A DNA stretch of 22,456 bases, from contig JANXLW010000142.1 of the NCBI GenBank assembly GCA_025354965.1, positions 1 to 22,456 of the forward strand, read 5' to 3'. Every line of letters begins with the position of its first letter. The first letter of the stretch is position 1. The position numbers and the translations under genes are program-made. Source of the stretch: Betaproteobacteria bacterium. Lineage in GTDB: Bacteria; Pseudomonadota; Gammaproteobacteria; Burkholderiales; Burkholderiaceae_C. Below the pieces are notes generated by a model. The model ran no database searches and was not told where the DNA came from. It saw only the letters and a program-made list of their open reading frames with translations. Positions 1-8,700 of the stretch are shown one piece after another.

Positions 1-1494
1 GTCAAGGCGGTCGCCGGTGGCGGCGGGCGCGGCATGCGACTGGTGCGCGCGGTAGCTGAAATTGCGCAGGCCATCGCCGGCGCCCGGCGTGAAGCGCTAA
101 GTGCTTTTGGTGACGGCACCCTGATGCTGGAACGCCTGATCGACAACAGCCGGCATATCGAGATTCAGATCTTCGCCGATGCGCATGGCAACGCCGTGCA
201 TCTGGGCGAGCGCGATTGCACGGCGCAACGCAGGCGCCAAAAAGTGATTGAAGAAGCGCCATCACCGGTGGTCAATGCTGCGCTGCGCGAGGCCATGGGC
301 AAGGATGCCGTGGCTGCCGCGCTGGCTGTGGGTTACCGGGGCGCCGGGACGGTGGAGTTCATCGTTGACGCTGATCTCAAACATTATTTTCTGGAAATGA
401 ACACGCGCTTGCAGGTTGAGCACCCGGTGACCGAGCTGGTGACGGGCTTTGATCTGGTCGAGTGGCAACTGTGGGTTGCCGCCGGGTTGGCGCTGCCGGT
501 GCAACAGGCCGACATCAAATTCAACGGCCACGCCATCGAGGCGCGTCTGTACGCCGAAGACCCGTATGCCGGCTTTGCCCCGCAAACCGGAATGGTGCGC
601 TGGTGGCGTCCGCAACAGGCTCTGCTGGAAGGCGTGCGCATCGACGCTGGTATGGAAGAAGGCGATGAGATTTCTCCGTTCTACGACGGTCTGTTGGCCA
701 AGGTCATCGCACACGGGCGCGACCGTGATGATGCGATCCGGCGCCTGCGCGCAGCGTTGCACAGCGCGCCACTGCTGGGGCTGCGCAACAACGGTGGCTT
801 CCTGGCGGACCTGCTCGATCATTCGGCGTTTCGCAGGGCAAAGATGACCACCAGCACCATCGACCTGTGGCAAGAGAGTGGTGAAGCTCTGCTGCAACGA
901 CCTTCGCCGGATGAAGAAACATGGTGTATTGCAGCCGCCGCACTGGCGCTGCAAATGGGCGCCAACTGGCGCGCCGACAGTGTGGCGGCGTTCGATATTG
1001 CTTTGCAGTGCGATGAGGTCACGCGAACACTGCGGGTCCGGCCCGATCGCTCGGGGCGGGTCAGCGTGACCCTGGCAAATCAGCAGCGTGTCGTGACCAT
1101 CATCAGCTTCCAGGAGGGTGATCTGCGCTTCGAGATCGATGGCGTGACGCGGCGCGCCGTGGCCGTGCGGCACGAACGTGAGTTGCATATGGCTTGGGCT
1201 GGTACCTCCTATGTGTTCTGTGAAATCTCGCCTTTCCCGGACCAGGCCACGGCACAGGACGCCACGCAGGCGCGCGCTCCGGTGGCGGGCAAAGTCACCC
1301 AAATTCAAATCGCTGTGGGTGATAGGGTGCAAGCAGGTCAGGCATTGGTTTGCATTGAGGCCATGAAGATGGAAATGTGGTTGACGGCGCAGTCCGGCGG
1401 CACGGTGCTGGCCTTGCACGCCAAGCTCGGTGAACAGGTTGCAGCGGGTGCTTTGCTGGTCGAAATCGAACTTGAGCACAAAGAGGTGAGCTGA
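1..1494 (+). CDS. Acyl-CoA carboxylase alpha subunit (biotin carboxylase + biotin carrier), 5'-truncated
   Basis: The reading frame is open from base 1, so the gene begins before the window; 497 residues are visible. They start in the glycine-rich ATP-grasp loop (KAVAGGGGRGMR) and include the biotin carboxylase signature FLEMNTRLQVEHPVTE. The C-terminus is a biotinyl carrier domain with EAMKMEMW; the biotinylated lysine codon is 1366-1368. In this family ATP and bicarbonate carboxylate biotin, and a separate beta subunit passes the carboxyl group to an acyl-CoA. Fusion of carboxylase and carrier with a linker domain is the layout of methylcrotonyl-, geranyl- and propionyl-CoA carboxylase alpha chains. 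I cannot tell which acyl-CoA is used. The beta subunit is expected upstream, outside the window. The stop overlaps the start of the next gene by one base (TGATG), indicating an operon with translational coupling. Confidence 0.93.
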   Translation, partial: VKAVAGGGGRGMRLVRAVAEIAQAIAGARREALSAFGDGTLMLERLIDNSRHIEIQIFADAHGNAVHLGERDCTAQRRRQKVIEEAPSPVVNAALREAMGKDAVAAALAVGYRGAGTVEFIVDADLKHYFLEMNTRLQVEHPVTELVTGFDLVEWQLWVAAGLALPVQQADIKFNGHAIEARLYAEDPYAGFAPQTGMVRWWRPQQALLEGVRIDAGMEEGDEISPFYDGLLAKVIAHGRDRDDAIRRLRAALHSAPLLGLRNNGGFLADLLDHSAFRRAKMTTSTIDLWQESGEALLQRPSPDEETWCIAAAALALQMGANWRADSVAAFDIALQCDEVTRTLRVRPDRSGRVSVTLANQQRVVTIISFQEGDLRFEIDGVTRRAVAVRHERELHMAWAGTSYVFCEISPFPDQATAQDATQARAPVAGKVTQIQIAVGDRVQAGQALVCIEAMKMEMWLTAQSGGTVLALHAKLGEQVAAGALLVEIELEHKEVS

Positions 1495-2369
1495 TGGACA
1501 AAGCCATAGTGACCTGCGCCCTGACCGGTGTCTTGACCAACCCCGAGCAGCACCCGGTGCCGGTGACGCCAGCGCAAATGGCGCAAGAGGCACGCGACGC
1601 TTTCAACGCCGGCGCGTCCATCATGCATGTGCATCTGCGTCGGCAGGAAGAGGGCATGGGCCATCTGCCGAGCTGGGATCCGGATGTGGCCGAAACCGTG
1701 GTGAATGCCATTCGCGCTGCCTGCCCGGGCGTCATCATCAACCTGACAACGGGTGTCCTCGGCGCCGACATCTCGGGTCCGCTGGCCTGTATCCGGCGCG
1801 TCAAGCCGGAGATCGCCGCCTGCAATGCCGGCAGCCTGAATTACCTCAAGATCAAGGACGATGGCCGATGGGCCTGGCCACCCATGGTGTTTGACAACCC
1901 GGTGGCCAAGGTGCAGCAGTTTCTGGAGGTGATGCAGGAGTGCCATGTGCACCCCGAGTTCGAGTGTTTCGATGTTGGCATCGTGCGCTCGGTCAGCATG
2001 TATTTGAAGGCCGGTCTGCTCAAGCCCGGGATGGGTCGCGCCGAATACAACCTGGTCATGGGCGTGGCCTCCGGTATGCCGTGCGACGCTGATTTGCTGG
2101 CCTTGTTGCCGCGCTGGATGGCGCACGGCAGCCTGTGGCAAAGCACCTTGATCGGGCGTGCGGAAATCTGGCCGCTGCAGCAGAAAACGGCTGAGCTGGG
2201 CGGCATGCTGCGCACCGGTCTGGAAGACACTTTTTACCTCCCCAACGGCGAACGCGCCAAAGGCAATGGCGAGTTGATCGCGACTTTGGTCGAATGCGCG
2301 CGCAACGTTGGTCGCTCCGTGGCAAGCCCTTCGCAGGCGCGTGCCTTGCTGGGATTGCCCGGCGTTTGA
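1494..2369 (+). CDS. BKACE-family (DUF849) beta-keto acid cleavage enzyme
   Basis: This 291-residue protein is of the 3-keto-5-aminohexanoate cleavage enzyme family, TIM-barrel zinc enzymes that condense a beta-keto acid with acetyl-CoA to give acetoacetate and a new CoA ester. Visible family marks are the N-terminal ALTG segment, the zinc motif MHVHLR (His45, His47), and the C-terminal RTGLEDTFYLPNG segment whose Glu244 lies where the remaining zinc ligand is expected. As I recall the family, GGHxRxGLED is common at that site; here it reads GGMLRTGLED, so the usual His is Met, which may reflect different substrate specificity. Length is typical. It is translationally coupled to the preceding carboxylase, so it probably serves the same catabolic route, perhaps branched-chain, isoprenoid or amino acid breakdown. 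The actual keto acid cannot be deduced. Confidence 0.9.
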   Translation: MDKAIVTCALTGVLTNPEQHPVPVTPAQMAQEARDAFNAGASIMHVHLRRQEEGMGHLPSWDPDVAETVVNAIRAACPGVIINLTTGVLGADISGPLACIRRVKPEIAACNAGSLNYLKIKDDGRWAWPPMVFDNPVAKVQQFLEVMQECHVHPEFECFDVGIVRSVSMYLKAGLLKPGMGRAEYNLVMGVASGMPCDADLLALLPRWMAHGSLWQSTLIGRAEIWPLQQKTAELGGMLRTGLEDTFYLPNGERAKGNGELIATLVECARNVGRSVASPSQARALLGLPGV

Positions 2370-2372
2370 ACC

Positions 2373-2409
2373 GGCAGCTTGATCCGGCCCGCCCGGTCTC
2401 GCAGCTGCC
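2373..2409 (+). terminator. Possible terminator hairpin after the BKACE gene
   Basis: Three bases after the BKACE stop, GGCAGCT (2373-2379) pairs with AGCTGCC (2403-2409). A nested CCGG/CCGG pair lies in the loop. No T-run follows, so this is not a canonical intrinsic terminator; it could be Rho-assisted or fortuitous in GC-rich DNA. Confidence 0.3.
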
Positions 2410-2457
2410 CTATCACCCTTTCATCGTCAAGGTCTATTGGTCAGAAAAAGGCCATTA

Positions 2458-2488
2458 GTAGGGTGTTCCCTACGCCAGATGTAGGGTG
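2458..2488. promoter_or_regulatory. Candidate operator: GTAGGG inverted repeat plus direct repeat upstream of the copper oxidase genes
   Basis: GTAGGG-TGTT-CCCTAC (2458-2473) is a perfect 6-4-6 inverted repeat. A further GTAGGGTG at 2481-2488 repeats bases 2458-2465, start to start 23 bp, roughly two helical turns. It lies about 190 bp before the multicopper oxidase start. Short spaced repeats of this sort suit a dimeric helix-turn-helix regulator, and a NarL/FixJ-type regulator is encoded at the other end of the gene block, but the pairing is inference. I could not assign a convincing -35/-10 pair downstream; TTGTCA at 2504-2509 is a possible -35 without a good -10. The rest of 2370-2677 shows no full-size gene. 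Confidence 0.4.
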
Positions 2489-2598
2489 GTCATGCAATGC
2501 AAATTGTCAGGACTCCATTGATACTTGTTGCAAATGGTAAGCGGGTAAGCCGCTTCAATGTGGTGGGTTGGCGCAACAAGATCGATCGGGAGGGTTCA

Positions 2599-2691
2599 AT
2601 GAAAAATCACTCAGTCAAATGTCAGTCAATGAACAGCTGGCGCCTGTGCGTCGCAGTCTTTTTTGAGGAGAAGTCTCATGCAAGTGTTTAA
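2599..2691 (+). CDS. Possible 30-codon upstream ORF overlapping the multicopper oxidase start
   Basis: An ATG at 2599 is preceded at close range by a strong Shine-Dalgarno run GGGAGGG (2588-2594). It opens a 30-residue ORF (beginning MKNHSVKCQSM) containing two cysteines and a run VAVFFEEKSHASV. It ends at TAA 2689-2691, 11 bases past the ATG of the multicopper oxidase, in another frame, so translation of the two would be coupled. Leader peptides controlling copper genes by overlap are known in Bordetella, but no homology to those is claimed. It could equally be a chance ORF; the strength of its ribosome site is the main argument for it. Confidence 0.3.
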   Translation: MKNHSVKCQSMNSWRLCVAVFFEEKSHASV

Positions 2692-4174
2692 CAGTCGTCG
2701 GTCCGCTCTAGCTGCTGCCATCGCCGCAGTGTTGACTTTGATGCTCATGAGTTCTGCGTCGGCGCAGTCGTTTCGGGTGCAGTGCCCATCGACAACGACG
2801 ATGCATCCGAACGGCTCGGTGGTCGACGCGGCGCATCCGGGTACCATCAAATGCCAGGAAATTGCTGGAGGCGATGGCTACGCCACCATGGCCGACGGGC
2901 ATCAAATCTACCTGTTTGGCTTCGGACCGCTTTCCGGTCTGACCGATATCCAAGCCGGATTGCCGGGAACCCAAGTGTCAACCGTCTTCAACGACCCGAC
3001 AAGCGCCAATTCCGCAAAGTCGGAACCAGCCGCGATCATGAACACCGGCGTTCTTTCAGCCAATCAGCCCGCACCCATGATGGCCATTGATGAGGACGAC
3101 GAGTTCTTCCTGACACTCTCGAATGTCGGCATGATCATGCGGCCCGACTTGTTTGAGCAGCACACGGTGCACTTTCATGGTTATCCCAACGCGTCATCGT
3201 ATTTCGATGGTGTGCCTGATGCTTCGGTAGCGATCGCCATTGCTGGCAGTTTCACCTACTACTACACGGCGCCTGATGCGGGCACCTACTTCTGGCATTG
3301 CCACATCACGCCACCGGAGCATTTACAGATGGGCATGGTCGGGCAGCTCTATGTGCGACCGCGGCAAAACCGGGTCACCGGGGATCTGGGAGCGGCACTG
3401 CTGGCCGCCAACAAGAAAGCGGCTGTTGATCCACTGGCAAGCGGCGTCAATTGCTCTGACATTCTTTGCAGCGGCCAAACACCGCTACCGGCTGGTGCCG
3501 CAGCGCTTACCGGCGCTACCGGCGTGACCGGCGGGAAAATGTACGCCTACAACGACGGTGACGGCTCAACCGCCTACGACGTCGAGTACCCAATCCAATT
3601 GATGGGTTTTGATCCCAATTTCCATTACGTGGGCATGACTTTCAATCCGGAGGCCTTCGCCGACATGAAGGACAAATACTTCATGATCAGCGGCCGTGGT
3701 TACCCCGACACCATCAACGCTAGCGTCACCAATACCGGTGTTGATCAGGCCGGCAAGCCAGTGCCCAACGGTCCGATGTACACAGAGGCTTCTGATGGCG
3801 CATCACGGCCGTCGCAGCCGCAGCCGACGCTGATTACGATTCCGCACGGTGGTCGGGCGCTGCTGCGAATCTCGGACCTTAATGTGACCGAGTTTCATAC
3901 CCTGGCCACGGTCGGTATCCCGATGCGGGTGATCGCCAACAACGCCCGCCTGCTGCGCGACACCACGGGCAACAACCTTTACTTCAAAACCAACTCAATC
4001 ACGCTGGGCGGCGGCGAGTCGACGGACGTGATTCTGGATGCCAGCGACGCGGCCTACAGCGGCTGCTCAGCCACATCGCCCTGCACCTACTTCCTTTACA
4101 CCACCAATCTTGATCATCTGTCCAATGACGCCGAAAACTTCGGCGGCATGATGACCGAGATCCGCGTCTTGTAG
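2678..4174 (+). CDS. Secreted multicopper oxidase half with type-1 copper site (copper motifs III and IV)
   Basis: The start at ATG 2678 is chosen because GAGGAGAAG (2665-2673) is an ideal ribosome site; a TTG at 2663 would bury it. The product has 498 residues. Residues 1-29 form an export signal ending near ASA|QS; SRRSALA resembles a weak Tat motif, common in copper oxidases. The first cupredoxin region carries HTVHFHG (His162, His165, His167) and, 40 residues on, WHCHITPPEHLQMGM (His207, Cys208, His209, His215, Met218/Met220). Together these make a type-1 copper site plus half of a trinuclear cluster, as in ceruloplasmin's last domain. The second half (about 305-498) is cupredoxin-like but has no copper motif; only FHT remains at the equivalent position. 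The other half of the cluster, motifs I and II, is missing here and found in the next gene. It resembles the N-terminal part of MofA/OmpB-type large oxidases, from memory of that family. Substrate unknown. Confidence 0.88.
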   Translation: MQVFNSRRSALAAAIAAVLTLMLMSSASAQSFRVQCPSTTTMHPNGSVVDAAHPGTIKCQEIAGGDGYATMADGHQIYLFGFGPLSGLTDIQAGLPGTQVSTVFNDPTSANSAKSEPAAIMNTGVLSANQPAPMMAIDEDDEFFLTLSNVGMIMRPDLFEQHTVHFHGYPNASSYFDGVPDASVAIAIAGSFTYYYTAPDAGTYFWHCHITPPEHLQMGMVGQLYVRPRQNRVTGDLGAALLAANKKAAVDPLASGVNCSDILCSGQTPLPAGAAALTGATGVTGGKMYAYNDGDGSTAYDVEYPIQLMGFDPNFHYVGMTFNPEAFADMKDKYFMISGRGYPDTINASVTNTGVDQAGKPVPNGPMYTEASDGASRPSQPQPTLITIPHGGRALLRISDLNVTEFHTLATVGIPMRVIANNARLLRDTTGNNLYFKTNSITLGGGESTDVILDASDAAYSGCSATSPCTYFLYTTNLDHLSNDAENFGGMMTEIRVL

Positions 4175-4183
4175 GAGATAACA

Positions 4184-5698
4184 ATGAAAAGCCTGACGAC
4201 AAATATTTATCGCGTACTACGCTTATCCATTGGCTTTGGCGTGGCCACAGCAGCCAGTTTGACGTATGCGGCCGTGCCAGGCATCCTGGGACCCGTCTTC
4301 AATCTGACTGCCAGTGCCGATCTGATCAGCCAGCCCGACGGGGCCATGATTTATTCGTGGGGTTATGGCTGCTCCGGTGCCGTGCCGCCGCCCGCCGGCT
4401 TCGCACCGGTTCCGGCCGGTCAGGGGCCGGCGCCAACCTGTCCGCTGATGCAATTGCCAGGCCCGACCTTGGTCGTCACCGAAGGCGCTACGGTCACTGT
4501 GAACCTGACCAATGCCTTGCCGGTTGCTGCGGGCAATACGTCCATTGTGTTCGCCGGCTTTCAGACTTGCGCCGGGGCTTTTGATGCCACCACGGGCGCT
4601 TGCGTGCCAGCCGGGGGCGTCGCTGGCCGCCTGACGCAGGAAGCTGCTGTTGGCGGCACAGTGAGTTATTCCTTCAAGGCCACCAAACCAGGCACTTATG
4701 CTTATTACAGTGGCAGCCAACCGGACTTGCAGATTGAGATGGGACTCTTCGGCGCGATCGTGGTTTTGCCCGGTGCCGCGCCGGCGGCTTGTATTAAGGG
4801 GCCGTACTCGCTGGCGAGTGCCGCCTACGACAACGCGGCGACCTGTTATGACCGCGAGTATCTGTTCCAGTTTTCCGAGATCAACTCACGCATTCATGAT
4901 GCGGTTTATGCACAAGTACAGGCATGCGCCACGGCTCCCTGCCCGCAGATTGAAGTGGTCACCGAGCCCTATCGTCCAAACTATTTCCTGGTAAATGGCC
5001 GCTCCATGCCCGATGACATGGACTCGCCTTTTGCGCTGGCTTACGCCCATCAGCCCTACAACGGCAATCCCCACATGCATCCGGGCGAAAAGCTTTTGAT
5101 GCGGGTGGTTGGCCAAGGGCGTTGGCAACACCCGTTCCACTTTCACGGCAACCATGCCCGCGTGCTGGCCCGCGACGGCAACCTGATCGTCAGTCAGACC
5201 GACAATGTTTCGCTTGCCGGCCCTTTGCTGTTCACTATTCCGACGGTGTCCGGGCAGACGGTTGATGCAATCTTCAGCTGGACCGGCAAAGGCCTGAACT
5301 GGGACGTCTACAACCATCACGCGGGTGATGGTTCTAGATGTATTCCGGACGCCAATGGCTTTCACTCCATCAAGACCGACCCGAACTACGGCGAGTGGTG
5401 CGCCGACCACAACAAGCCGATTCCGGTGACTCCGCCAGACCCGCAGATTGTTGCCAACGGCCAGTGGTACGCGGGTACGCCTTATCTTGGCATCCAGAAT
5501 TCCAATGCGGGATTTAACTCGACGCCATTGCCGCCGGGAACGCTCAATCAAAACGACCCTAACAGCGAGGCCGGCTACGCCTATATGTGGCACTCCCACA
5601 ACGAGCGCGAAATCACCACCAACGATGTATTTCCGGGCGGAATGATGATGATGCTGTTGATCGATCCATTCAGTTATTCGATCGACGAGACGCAGTAA
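4184..5698 (+). CDS. Secreted multicopper oxidase half lacking a type-1 cysteine (copper motifs I and II)
   Basis: The start has AGGAGATAAC directly before it, overlapping the stop of the preceding gene; the gap is 9 bases. The 504-residue product has a signal peptide ending near TYA|AVPG (about residue 30). Residues 35-195 are a first cupredoxin domain with the usual PGPTLVVTEGATVTVNLTN strand and a KPGTYAYY strand but no copper ligands. The second domain has HPFHFHGNH (His316, His319, His321) and near the C-terminus MWHSHNE (His470, His472) followed by a GGMMMMLLI strand. HSH takes the place of HCH, so there is no type-1 copper cysteine. HxHG and WHSH are the motif I and II signatures that donate four trinuclear histidines, which complements the preceding protein. 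Inference: the two polypeptides assemble into one functional oxidase. An independent copper-binding role is also possible. Confidence 0.85.
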   Translation: MKSLTTNIYRVLRLSIGFGVATAASLTYAAVPGILGPVFNLTASADLISQPDGAMIYSWGYGCSGAVPPPAGFAPVPAGQGPAPTCPLMQLPGPTLVVTEGATVTVNLTNALPVAAGNTSIVFAGFQTCAGAFDATTGACVPAGGVAGRLTQEAAVGGTVSYSFKATKPGTYAYYSGSQPDLQIEMGLFGAIVVLPGAAPAACIKGPYSLASAAYDNAATCYDREYLFQFSEINSRIHDAVYAQVQACATAPCPQIEVVTEPYRPNYFLVNGRSMPDDMDSPFALAYAHQPYNGNPHMHPGEKLLMRVVGQGRWQHPFHFHGNHARVLARDGNLIVSQTDNVSLAGPLLFTIPTVSGQTVDAIFSWTGKGLNWDVYNHHAGDGSRCIPDANGFHSIKTDPNYGEWCADHNKPIPVTPPDPQIVANGQWYAGTPYLGIQNSNAGFNSTPLPPGTLNQNDPNSEAGYAYMWHSHNEREITTNDVFPGGMMMMLLIDPFSYSIDETQ

Positions 5699-5723
5699 GA
5701 CGATCAGGCAAACAGGAGAAAAC

Positions 5724-8700
5724 ATGAAAACCAAACCTATCCTTGCGCTGGTGCGCAGCACGCTGGCTGCGTCCGTGATCCTGCTGTCGGGTGCCACCGC
5801 TCTCGCGGCGACGACTACCGTCAACCTGATCGCTCAGAGGACCGGCGTGACATTGCCCGATGGCGGCAATGTGCCAATGTGGGCGCTGTGCTCGAATGAC
5901 CCGGCTACGACGCTCAGCGGCACAACGGTCATCCCGAATCCAGCGCTTGGCGGTGGCAGTCTGACTGGCGGCGCCTGTACGACCACTACGACGTCGACCG
6001 CGGTACCGCCGGTCGTCACGGTAACAACCGCTGCCTGGACACCGGGGCCAACCATCACGGTTCCGTTCGACCCGCTGGGCACTACATTGGTTGTCAACCT
6101 GACCAACCAGCTTCCGGTACCGACCTCGCTGGTGATTCTGGGCCAGTTGGGTGGTGGTATGGGCACCGTGACGCGCATGGCCAGCCCGCCGCATGCGCCG
6201 CAGAACTTCTCCACCTTCGCCGGCAATGCCCCGTCCGGCCCATTCACGCCGCCACCGCAACTGCCGCGCGTGCAGTCAATGGCCAGCGAAGTGGCTGCTG
6301 CGGCAACCGTCAATAGTCTGACCTGGAGCAACCTGAAGCCCGGCACTTACATTTATGAGACTGGCACCTGGCCATCGCTGCAAGGACCGATGGGACTTTA
6401 CGGTGTGCTGGTCGTCACCACCGCACCCGTGTCCGTGGCAGCTATTGGTACAACAACGCCCGCTTCCTTCACGCCGGGCAATGCCTATCCGACCGCGGCT
6501 AAGCCAGCCAATTTTGCCTACGACGGCGATGCTGTGCTTCTGTTCAGTGAGATTGACCCGGTGCAAAACAAAGCGGTTGACGCGGCCGCGGCTGCCCTGG
6601 CGGATGTCAACAAGCGTTTTAACGATCCGACTTGCAGCACGACCGCACCGTGTTACCCGGCCGCCGTCAACTACGCGCCGACTTATTTCATGATCAACGG
6701 CCAAGCCTTTGACAAGACCGCACCGCTCAAGTCAGCCTATCCGGTGGCGGCAGGCGCCACATCCGCTAGCGGCAATATCCTGCTGCGTATGGCCAATGCA
6801 GGTCTGCGCACGCATATTCCTTCCGTTGTGGGCCTGGGCATGTCATTGATGGCAGAAGACGGCAACGTCGCACCGGGTAACCCGAAGATTCAAAACGAGG
6901 TTTTGCTCACGGCTGGCAAGACTTACGATGTCCTGGTCAGCCCGGCTCAGACCACGCCAGCCACGACCACCACCGTAGGCACGACTACCACCACAACCAC
7001 TGGTATTTATGGCAGCGGGACTTTTGCTGTGTTTGACCGGCAACTAAGCCTCTCTACTGCCAACACACCCGACGGCGGGATGCAGGGCTTTCTGCAGGTC
7101 GCGGGCGGCCTGCTGCCAGCCGCCGTGATACCAACCGTCGTCAATGACGTGTTCCAGGTTCCCCTTAATACGGCGATCAACGGCAACGTCAAGCTCAACG
7201 ACATCGCAGTGGCCAGTGTGGCCCCCGTTGCGCTAGCGAGCCATGGTGTTGTTCAGCTCAATCCCGACGGTAGCTTCATCTATACACCGACTGCAGGCTT
7301 CAGCGGAGTCGATACGTTTACCTACAACGGTAACGGTGGCACGACCAATACAGCGACCGTCACGCTCAACGTCGCCGCATCCGGCACGGGACTCGCACCC
7401 ACCGCAAACGCCGACGCCTATACCAGCACCATCGCCACAAGCTTTTCTACTCCCCGGCCCGGCGTGCTGGCCAATGACACGGATCCGGCTGGTTATCCGC
7501 TGACGGCTTCACTTGCTTCGGCTGGCACTTGCGGTGCGGTGACCATGAACCCGGACGGCTCCTTCATGGCCTCCAGTGGTGGCCTGAGTTCCTGCCAGTT
7601 CACCTATTTGGCGACGAATTCTCAGGGTACGGCGAGTGCTGCGGCCAGTGTCACTGTGACTTTCATTCCCGCGGGCATGGCGACTGGTCTCAACGTCGCC
7701 GTGGTCGATGCCAAGAGCGGCACAGCGATTACCGACTATCGATGGATCATCCAGGAAGATCTAACCTTCAAGGTGGACCCCACCAGCACCCCGAAACTCG
7801 GCACCCGCACCCTGGGCACCAGCTTTCACAAGAGCTATATGGGCGTTATCGCAGCCGGCTGCGTCGGCCCTGTGAGTTGCGGCACCGGTCAGGCGAAAAG
7901 CGGTGTGCCCATTGCGCTCCAGGCCGAAACACAAATCGCGAATGCCGTGCTCGACCCGACCAAGAATTACTACATTTCAATTCTGCCGGGCGATGCGGGC
8001 AATCCGGTTGTCAACGGCAATTCAGGCAATCCCTTGACTGTTCCGCCTGGTGTTGCCCCTAGCGCTACCTGCAACACCACGCCGGGTACCGGCGATTGCG
8101 GACACACCATGAGCGGTGCTCAGATCAACCCGCAACAGCTACTCGGTACACCGGTCGTACTGGCTTGGGCGCCGGTGACTGTCAAGCTGCAAATGACGCC
8201 GCTGGCACCTGCCCAGTTGAGCATCTTCATCTACGAAGACAATGGGCCGACCAACGGCCAGAATGACCTCAACGAAGCTGGTTTGGGGGGCTTCAACATT
8301 GTTCTGTTTGACCCAGCCGGGCGAACCGGCATGCCTGCGGGGCAACAGACCTACGATGCGTTCAACATGCCTTTGTCAAATGCGCTGCTGGGAACGCCTG
8401 GCTGCGTGGATGACCAGAACATTGCCACCAACGGCACAGCGACATCGTCCGCTGGCAACATGGTCGGCGTGATCTATACCTGCCCGGAAGCGCCGAATCC
8501 CTTGCCACCCGGGCGCACCGCGGCTGATTACACGCTAGCCGGTCACGCCTTAATCAAGAACGTGACGCCGGCCCGTTACGACGTCGTCGCGCACCCCGGT
8601 GCGGCGCGCGAAGGCGCCGGCGAGATCTGGTGGCAAACAGAAACTCTGGAAGGCACACCGGCGCAGGATGCATTTACCGGCATCAACGAGCCCCGATACT

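Noticed and set aside
262..1593. Long minus-strand open frames opposite the carboxylase (443 aa) and others opposite the giant gene, the LolA-like gene and the second oxidase half
   Set aside because: They mirror GC-rich coding frames on the plus strand, show no domain pattern and are rich in Arg/His/Gln as antisense translations usually are.
2663..2677. TTG start for the first copper oxidase
   Set aside because: It would place the start inside its own Shine-Dalgarno; ATG 2678 has ideal spacing and gives a normal signal peptide.
2678..5698. Copper nitrite reductase or bilirubin-oxidase-type single enzyme
   Set aside because: Neither protein has the required full motif set alone; the motifs are divided between two genes and the type-1 loop spacing differs.
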